Shown here piece after piece: positions 63,942 to 64,000 of a stretch of 64,000 bases of DNA. The stretch lies in NCBI RefSeq assembly GCF_045689235.1, contig NZ_CP136864.1, positions 1,488,001-1,552,000 on the forward strand, read 5' to 3'. Source of the DNA: Congregibacter variabilis. Its GTDB lineage: Bacteria; Pseudomonadota; Gammaproteobacteria; Pseudomonadales; Halieaceae. Positions within the stretch are counted from its first letter, which is position 1. Every line of letters starts with the position of its first letter. The position numbers and the translations under genes are program-made. The notes below the pieces were generated by a model. It did not search any database and was not told where the DNA came from. It saw nothing but the letters and a program-made list of their open reading frames with translations.

Positions 63942-64000
63942 TCACTGACCGCCCATCTGGGCCTTGATCAGATCACCAATAGTTCCCGGTGAAGATGCTT
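63942..64000 (-). CDS. rpsA: 30S ribosomal protein S1, last 18 codons
   Basis: Only the C-terminus is inside the window. The frame reads ASSPGTIGDLIKAQMGGQ and then TGA. TxGDLIxxQM is the usual end of ribosomal protein S1 in Pseudomonas-like gammaproteobacteria, and rpsA directly precedes ihfB in this group. A strong terminator follows. Confidence 0.85.
   Translation of the reverse strand, partial: ASSPGTIGDLIKAQMGGQ

Noticed and set aside
1..64000. CRISPR arrays, tRNA genes, insertion sequences, toxin-antitoxin or phage-defence genes
   Set aside because: I looked for direct repeat arrays, cloverleaf-like segments, transposase motifs and known defence domains and saw none.

Overview
The window is a chromosomal segment from a gammaproteobacterium, most likely a marine aerobic heterotroph near Halieaceae (OM60/NOR5) or a related Cellvibrionales-type lineage. 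This rests on the rpsA-ihfB-lapA-lapB-pyrF order at the right end, an RlmA-like methylase with a CPLDG start, a TIGR02450 Trp-rich protein, a DUF6524 protein, and many secreted hydrolases, TonB-dependent and TolB/TPR proteins. The taxonomic call is inference. No tRNA, rRNA other than none visible, CRISPR array, prophage or intact insertion sequence was seen.

Left part (1-12.1 kb): small housekeeping and accessory genes, mostly on the minus strand: a partial SGNH hydrolase, a cupin, a uracil-DNA glycosylase-family protein, MAPEG, GNAT and a DUF2785 lipoprotein. Then comes a small gene graveyard (4.4-5.1 kb) where an acetyltransferase stump abuts a frameshifted and internally deleted SAM methyltransferase. 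A secreted M1 aminopeptidase, several unrecognised secreted or small proteins and a TolB/TPR membrane protein follow.

12.1-31.5 kb: a secretion-rich block. A MipA/OmpV porin-like protein stands divergent from a very large BNR/VPS10-like beta-propeller protein. A second, paralogous propeller protein faces it from the other side, and between them lies a two-gene operon for an AstE/AspA-type M14 deacylase and an amidase. Beyond are a cytochrome P450, two tandem DUF900 alpha/beta-hydrolase lipoproteins, an RsuA-type pseudouridine synthase, a DUF5329 protein with a hexanucleotide repeat in its leader, an EEP-fold phosphatase/nuclease, an AbgB-like amidohydrolase, a hexose-6-phosphate mutarotase and an NTF2-like protein.

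31.5-54.1 kb: RNA and DNA maintenance (RhlE helicase, CvfB, ABC-F YbiT, RlmA-like methylase, pldA-recQ) mixed with redox enzymes. The latter include a styrene-oxide-isomerase-like membrane protein divergent from a flavoprotein, nitronate monooxygenase, an Old Yellow Enzyme, SDR, GST, GFA and aldo/keto reductase. Also here are threonine aldolase, a Tat-exported M19 dipeptidase, and a TonB receptor divergent from a CDF metal exporter.

54.1-64 kb: a LysR regulator and DHH protein, then an O-antigen initiation module equivalent in order to wbpV-wbpL-wbpM of Pseudomonas, comEA, pyrF, lapBA, ihfB and the last codons of rpsA, all on the minus strand. The 539-bp gap between ihfB and rpsA contains the rpsA terminator and a strikingly symmetric long inverted repeat, two perfect arm pairs (20 and 19 bp) sharing one exact centre. 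It is the most unusual non-coding structure I found.
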